Part shown: one piece after another, positions 51,326 through 54,961 of the stretch
How positions within the stretch are numbered: the stretch's first letter is position 1
Layout of the letters: each line of letters opens with the position of its first letter
DNA from: Pachysolen tannophilus NRRL Y-2460
Lineage: Eukaryota; Ascomycota; Pichiomycetes; Alaninales; Pachysolenaceae
Assembly (NCBI GenBank): GCA_001661245.1
Contig: KV454013.1
Location: forward strand, 1,688,700 to 1,743,660
Length of the DNA stretch: 54,961 nucleotides
Reading direction: 5' to 3'
Translations under genes and position numbers: made by a program
Notes under the pieces: generated by a model
Databases searched by the model: none
Seen by the model: only the letters and a program-made list of their open reading frames with translations
What the model was told of the DNA's origin: nothing

Positions 51326-52294
51326 TTATGATAGTCTTTCACCTTCTTCAATCTGGGGTTCTTGTTGACCTAATAAACCTTGAGTTACACCATTTTTATC
51401 ACGTTGAGAATTTTCTATTTCGTTTATATGACTTGTATCTGAATCTGAATCGTGAATAAAGTTTTGATGTTGGTGTTTATATTCTGGAGATTGAATGATG
51501 TTGTCAATCAAGTAGTACTGTAAGGAATTCATTACTAATGGGAAAATCATCAATACAAATACCAATTGTAAATTTTCGTACTGATCGCTCCAACTAAGAA
51601 TCCAGTCAGCAATTTTTACCAAGAATGGGAACAGTTCCAATATCATATATATGATTAATTTCATGAAAATTAGCCCTATAAAATATAGCGATAATTGTTT
51701 TAAATAGTAAGATATCTTTGGTGGTACACCGTATTGGCCACTGGATATACCTTGTATATTTGCTTTACTTGCTAAGGAGTAAATCATCAATAACATGAGC
51801 CATAAGATGGGCACTCCAATTGTGGTATCAAACAAGATATTTAAAAAATAATAGTTACACGGATCCGTCATAAAATCATCATTGTTACCGCCATTATTAG
51901 AGCTATTCCCAGGGGAATGATTAATTCTATGATTAGAACCAAGACTGGATCCATCTTTAGACCCATCTCTATACCCATCATCTCTATTGTTCCCATTGGT
52001 GTAGTCTCGTATCCTAATTAATGAAAACCTATCATGTCCACCATGATCCCCTTGGTTACCACTTATTATACTTAACAGAACATTTAACATGTGAATGCCT
52101 AAACTACCAAAAACTTGTTTTGAAACATCAAAAAACCATATTTTCCAAGGTCTTCTATTTGGATATTCTCTAAACCTTTTTAAAACCAATGACGAAAGAG
52201 CCAATAACCCTAGACATACTTGGACAAATAGTGCAAATGGTCCAATTAACTTGCACTGATCTGTCTTATCCGCTATATTCCATGAGAATATCAT
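51326..52294 (-). CDS. Multipass membrane protein of the TMEM110/STIMATE family (YPL162C-like)
   Basis: A 322-residue protein with about five hydrophobic helices. Family blocks are NRRPWKIWFFDVSKQVFGSLGIHMLNVLLS near residue 47-75 (shown here in part: RRPWKIWFFDVSKQ, then GSLGIHMLN), CNYYFLNILFDTTIGVPILW (about 150-170) and the later LVFVLMIFPLVMNSLQYY. These match fungal vacuolar membrane proteins related to S. cerevisiae YPL162C and vertebrate STIMATE/TMEM110, a regulator of ER-plasma membrane contacts in animals. A Gly/Asn/Asp-rich loop (about 80-148) is inserted before the CNYYF block. ATG at 52294. The function in yeast is not known. Confidence 0.8.
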   Translation of the reverse strand: MIFSWNIADKTDQCKLIGPFALFVQVCLGLLALSSLVLKRFREYPNRRPWKIWFFDVSKQVFGSLGIHMLNVLLSIISGNQGDHGGHDRFSLIRIRDYTNGNNRDDGYRDGSKDGSSLGSNHRINHSPGNSSNNGGNNDDFMTDPCNYYFLNILFDTTIGVPILWLMLLMIYSLASKANIQGISSGQYGVPPKISYYLKQLSLYFIGLIFMKLIIYMILELFPFLVKIADWILSWSDQYENLQLVFVLMIFPLVMNSLQYYLIDNIIQSPEYKHQHQNFIHDSDSDTSHINEIENSQRDKNGVTQGLLGQQEPQIEEGERLS

Positions 52295-52795
52295 AACTTC
52301 TCACTAAAGACTAGACTAATTCTTAAAACATATAGCTACATTTGTTTTAAGCAAATAAAGCCTTAATTAAATAAATAAATAAAAAAATTGCTGGTAGTGC
52401 GCTCGGTACTAAAATAATTCTTGAAGATAAAAGAGTTTCCCAATCAAGTAACTAGTTAAATACGGCAGTCGGTCCAAATTAGGCAATTGCCCCTGGATAC
52501 TTATTTTTTATTTTTTTTTCCGTTTTTGATTCAGAATTTTCGGAACGGTTTTTTGAAAAAAAAGTTGTGGCGAGTGAGAAGGGTTTCGGGAAAATTACGA
52601 TTAAGAAGAAGCTCCCATTTAGGAAAGAGGGGTTTTTCCACCACCTTTTCTACCTTTTTCACCTTTTTTTTTGTTTTTTTTGTTTTTTTCCGATCAAAAC
52701 AAAACGGTACAAATTAAAAGAAAAAAACTAATTATCGAAATTTTTCATTTCATATATCTAGTTTTAATCCATTTTATAAATAAAATTTTTTCAAT
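52295..52795. other. Divergent spacer upstream of COX17
   Basis: A 501-bp divergent promoter between the YPL162C-like gene and COX17. T-rich stretches lie at 52503-52520 and 52660-52690. The two overlapping plus-strand ORFs (from 52487 and 52671) are T-rich readings that run into the COX17 first exon and intron in other frames and are not called. Confidence 0.5.
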
Positions 52796-53068
52796 ATGGT
52801 TGAACCAAAAGAGACCAAGGCACCTGATGCTTCAAGTAAGTTTTGTTAATTTTGAGTATTTATACTGTTCATTTTAAAATTTCCAAGTTTCTCAGCTGAC
52901 TAATTGTTCTTTATAGCTTCTAAACCAAAACCATGTTGTGTTTGCATTCCTCAAAAACAATCAAGAGATGAGTGTTTGTTGCTTAACGGTCAAGAAAGTG
53001 GGAAGTGTGATTCCATAATCCAAGAATACAAAACGTGTATGAAAGGCTTTGGCTTTGAGGTGAATTAA
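52796..53068 (+). CDS. COX17: Mitochondrial copper chaperone Cox17, one intron
   Basis: A 63-residue copper chaperone of the intermembrane space that hands Cu(I) to Sco1 and Cox11 for cytochrome oxidase. Exon 1 is 52796-52835 (40 nt) and exon 2 is 52917-53068. The 81-nt intron begins GTAAGT, has GACTAAT and ends TATAG. The product contains KPKPCCVCIPQKQSRDECLL with the Cu-binding CC pair, then NGQESGKCDSIIQEYKTCMKGFGFEVN, described here in two parts: NGQESGKC and YKTCMKGFGFEV. This preserves the twin Cx9C helices. It is too short and split to appear as a long ORF, but the match to Cox17 is unmistakable. The length is close to S. cerevisiae (69). Confidence 0.95.
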
Positions 53069-53904
53069 TTTAAAGATATTTTAAGATTTTAAAAGTCTGT
53101 TTTTTTTTTCTTCTTCTTTTTACTTGTATATATATATATTCCCTTTTAATGCTACGATTATTAGATTTATTTATTATTAATACCTGATAGTTTTAGAGAA
53201 AAATAAATAAAATAAAGCTAAAAAATGAAACATGGGTGATTTAAAAAAAAAAAAAAAAAAAATTAAAAATATGGAGAATTAAAATAATAATGAAAAATGA
53301 AACTAGTTTAGGTCAATCGGTATTTTTCAATTTTACTATTCTATTATATATAACAATATATAACGGGATCGGCTTGGTTAAAATTAAAATTATTCATATT
53401 CAAATAATGATGACATCTTTTCACGTACAATAAAATAATAATAATAATAATATTTTACCTTCCTTCATGTCCTTCGTAAGCAGATTACGTAATTGATATA
53501 GGATAAACTACATTGTTTGGAACTATATTTTTCAATAAAAGTGCGGGATGGACTTAACCTAAGACACCAATTCTCGAAAACTGGCACCTTTTTTACTTTA
53601 CCTGATCGCAAGCGGTTTCGCATTGAATACGGCCAAAGCTATTTGCTATAGGTAGATCCATGTAGTTGGTTGGTTATTCTCCCTTAACTTTTATTATTAT
53701 TTTTTTTTTTTTTGAAATTTTAGCTTTCAAGTTATTCGAGCAAGCTGAAATTGAAATTGTATTTAAGCATATCGGTTTCCCCAGAAAAAGATCGGAATAA
53801 GTTTTTAAGATTATTTATATTAAATAATTATTATTTTTTATTAAGGTAATATATATATATATAACTTAATTTTTGAAAAGAAAAAAAATAAAAATAGAAT
53901 AAAT
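53069..53904. other. COX17-XYL1 spacer
   Basis: An 836-bp AT-rich region with a T-run (53100-53109), an A-run (53241-53261), an AAT triplet run near 53430-53452, a GC-richer patch at 53600-53640 and a (TA) run just before XYL1. No gene is recognised. Confidence 0.5.
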
Positions 53905-54867
53905 ATGTCTCTGCCTTTTTTCACTCTTAATAATGGATCTAAGATTCCTGCTGTTGGTTTAGGTTGCTGGAAATTAGCAAATGAAACTGCTGCAGATATG
54001 GTTTATAGTGCCATTAAGCAAGGTTATCGTTTATTTGATGGTGCTTGTGATTATGGAAATGAAAAAGAAGTTGGTGAAGGAATTAACAGGGCAATTAAAG
54101 ATGGTTTAGTTAAAAGAGAGGAATTATTTGTTGTCTCAAAGTTATGGAATAATTTCCATGCAAAGGAAAATGTTAAGAAAGCTTTTAAAAAACAATTGAG
54201 TGATTTAAATTTGGATTACTTGGATTTATATTTAATACATTTCCCAATTGCATTCAAATTTGTTCCATTTGAAGAAAAATACCCACCGGGATTTTACTGT
54301 GGTGATGGTGATAAATTCCATTATGAAGATGTTCCTATAATTGAGACTTGGAGAGCATTGGAAGAATTGGTTGATGAAGGTTTAGTCAAATCAATTGGTG
54401 TTTCAAACTTTAGAGGTGCCTTACTTCAAGATTTAATAAGAGCTGCTAGAATTAAGCCAGCTTCTTTACAAATTGAACATCATCCTTATTTACAACAAAA
54501 TGAATTGGTTGAATACGCTCAATCACAAGGTATTGTTGTTACAGGTTACTCCTCTTTTGGTCCATTATCGTTTATTGAACTAGAAAACGAAATTGCTGCA
54601 GGCACTACTCCATTGTTTGAAAATAAAGTCATCACTTCAATTGCTGCAAAACACGGAAAGTCACCTGCACAGGTCTTGTTAAGATGGGCAACTCAAAGGG
54701 GTATTGCAATTATTCCAAAATCAAATAACCCACAAAGATTATCGGCAAATTTGAATGTAAATGACTTTGATTTGACAAAAGAGGATTTTGCAGAAATTGC
54801 TAAGTTAGACAAAAACTTAAGATTCAATGATCCATGGACTTGGGACAAAATTCCAACTTTTGTCTAA
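53905..54867 (+). CDS. XYL1: NAD(P)H-dependent D-xylose reductase
   Basis: A 320-residue aldo-keto reductase (AKR2B type) that reduces xylose to xylitol, the first step of xylose use in yeasts. It matches Scheffersomyces Xyl1 nearly throughout: [31 protein letters not shown] (Asp and Tyr of the tetrad), SKLWNNFH (Lys), [14 protein letters not shown] (His), [54 protein letters not shown] and the cofactor motif IPKSNN with Arg six residues after the Lys, ending [16 protein letters not shown]. The Lys in IPKSN is the residue associated with NADPH use; NADH-preferring enzymes tend to have Arg. ATG at 53905. No in-frame CTG. Confidence 0.95.
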   Translation: MSLPFFTLNNGSKIPAVGLGCWKLANETAADMVYSAIKQGYRLFDGACDYGNEKEVGEGINRAIKDGLVKREELFVVSKLWNNFHAKENVKKAFKKQLSDLNLDYLDLYLIHFPIAFKFVPFEEKYPPGFYCGDGDKFHYEDVPIIETWRALEELVDEGLVKSIGVSNFRGALLQDLIRAARIKPASLQIEHHPYLQQNELVEYAQSQGIVVTGYSSFGPLSFIELENEIAAGTTPLFENKVITSIAAKHGKSPAQVLLRWATQRGIAIIPKSNNPQRLSANLNVNDFDLTKEDFAEIAKLDKNLRFNDPWTWDKIPTFV

Positions 54868-54961
54868 AAAACATTTTGATTCTATTTTTTTTTTTTTACT
54901 TCCTTTTTTTTTTTCATTCAAGATTTTTAGATAAAATTTATATATATATATATATTTTTTC

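Overview
This window is nuclear DNA from a budding yeast (Saccharomycotina). It is very AT-rich and compact, with long poly-A/T and (TA)n runs between genes, mostly intronless genes, and a few short introns that have GTAAGT or GTATGT donors and CTAAC or TACTAAC branch points. I place 25 protein-coding genes, most with a clear Saccharomyces counterpart; eIF3d, which S. cerevisiae lacks, is also present. CTG codons are nearly absent in frame. Where they do occur in the GABA-permease-like gene, NOC4 and others, they mostly sit where relatives have Ala, Ser or Gly. This suggests a yeast that reads CUG as Ala or Ser rather than Leu, though two or three sites argue the other way. I see no transposon, LTR element, rRNA or convincing tRNA. 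Layout: 1-2163 (minus) is the 5' two-thirds or so of a secreted Ser/Thr-repeat cell-wall protein, running off the left edge and preceded by about 3.5 kb with no gene. 5.7-10.6 kb (plus) holds a conserved unknown protein, PMT1 and an orphan acidic ORF. 10.7-16 kb (minus) holds an M1 aminopeptidase and GFA1. 17-20 kb (plus) holds vacuolar aminopeptidase I and a DOG-type phosphatase. 20.2-22.9 kb is the divergent pair FTR1 and a YJR096W-type aldo-keto reductase. 23-36.8 kb is a run of six minus-strand genes: DRN1, DNM1, RTT109, PRE3, eIF3d and SFI1. 38.3-48.2 kb is a plus-strand run: NOC4, a UGA4-like permease, EGH1 and INO1. 48.4-52.3 kb (minus) holds a POM34-like nucleoporin, MEU1 and a YPL162C-like membrane protein. 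52.8-54.9 kb (plus) holds COX17 and xylose reductase XYL1. The genes are ordinary housekeeping neighbours, not one pathway; links exist only in pairs, such as PMT1 and GFA1 in glycoprotein and cell-wall supply. The most interesting signals are small-scale. PRE3 has four exons, and its catalytic Thr lies in a 15-nt microexon. The catalytic Cys codon of GFA1 is split by an intron. The UGA4-like promoter carries sites resembling the Uga3-bound GABA element, followed by a 16-codon upstream ORF whose end coincides with two mutually exclusive hairpins. Several gene starts were moved to the first ATG because the longest open frames begin at non-ATG codons (PMT1, FTR1, DNM1, NOC4, MEU1).
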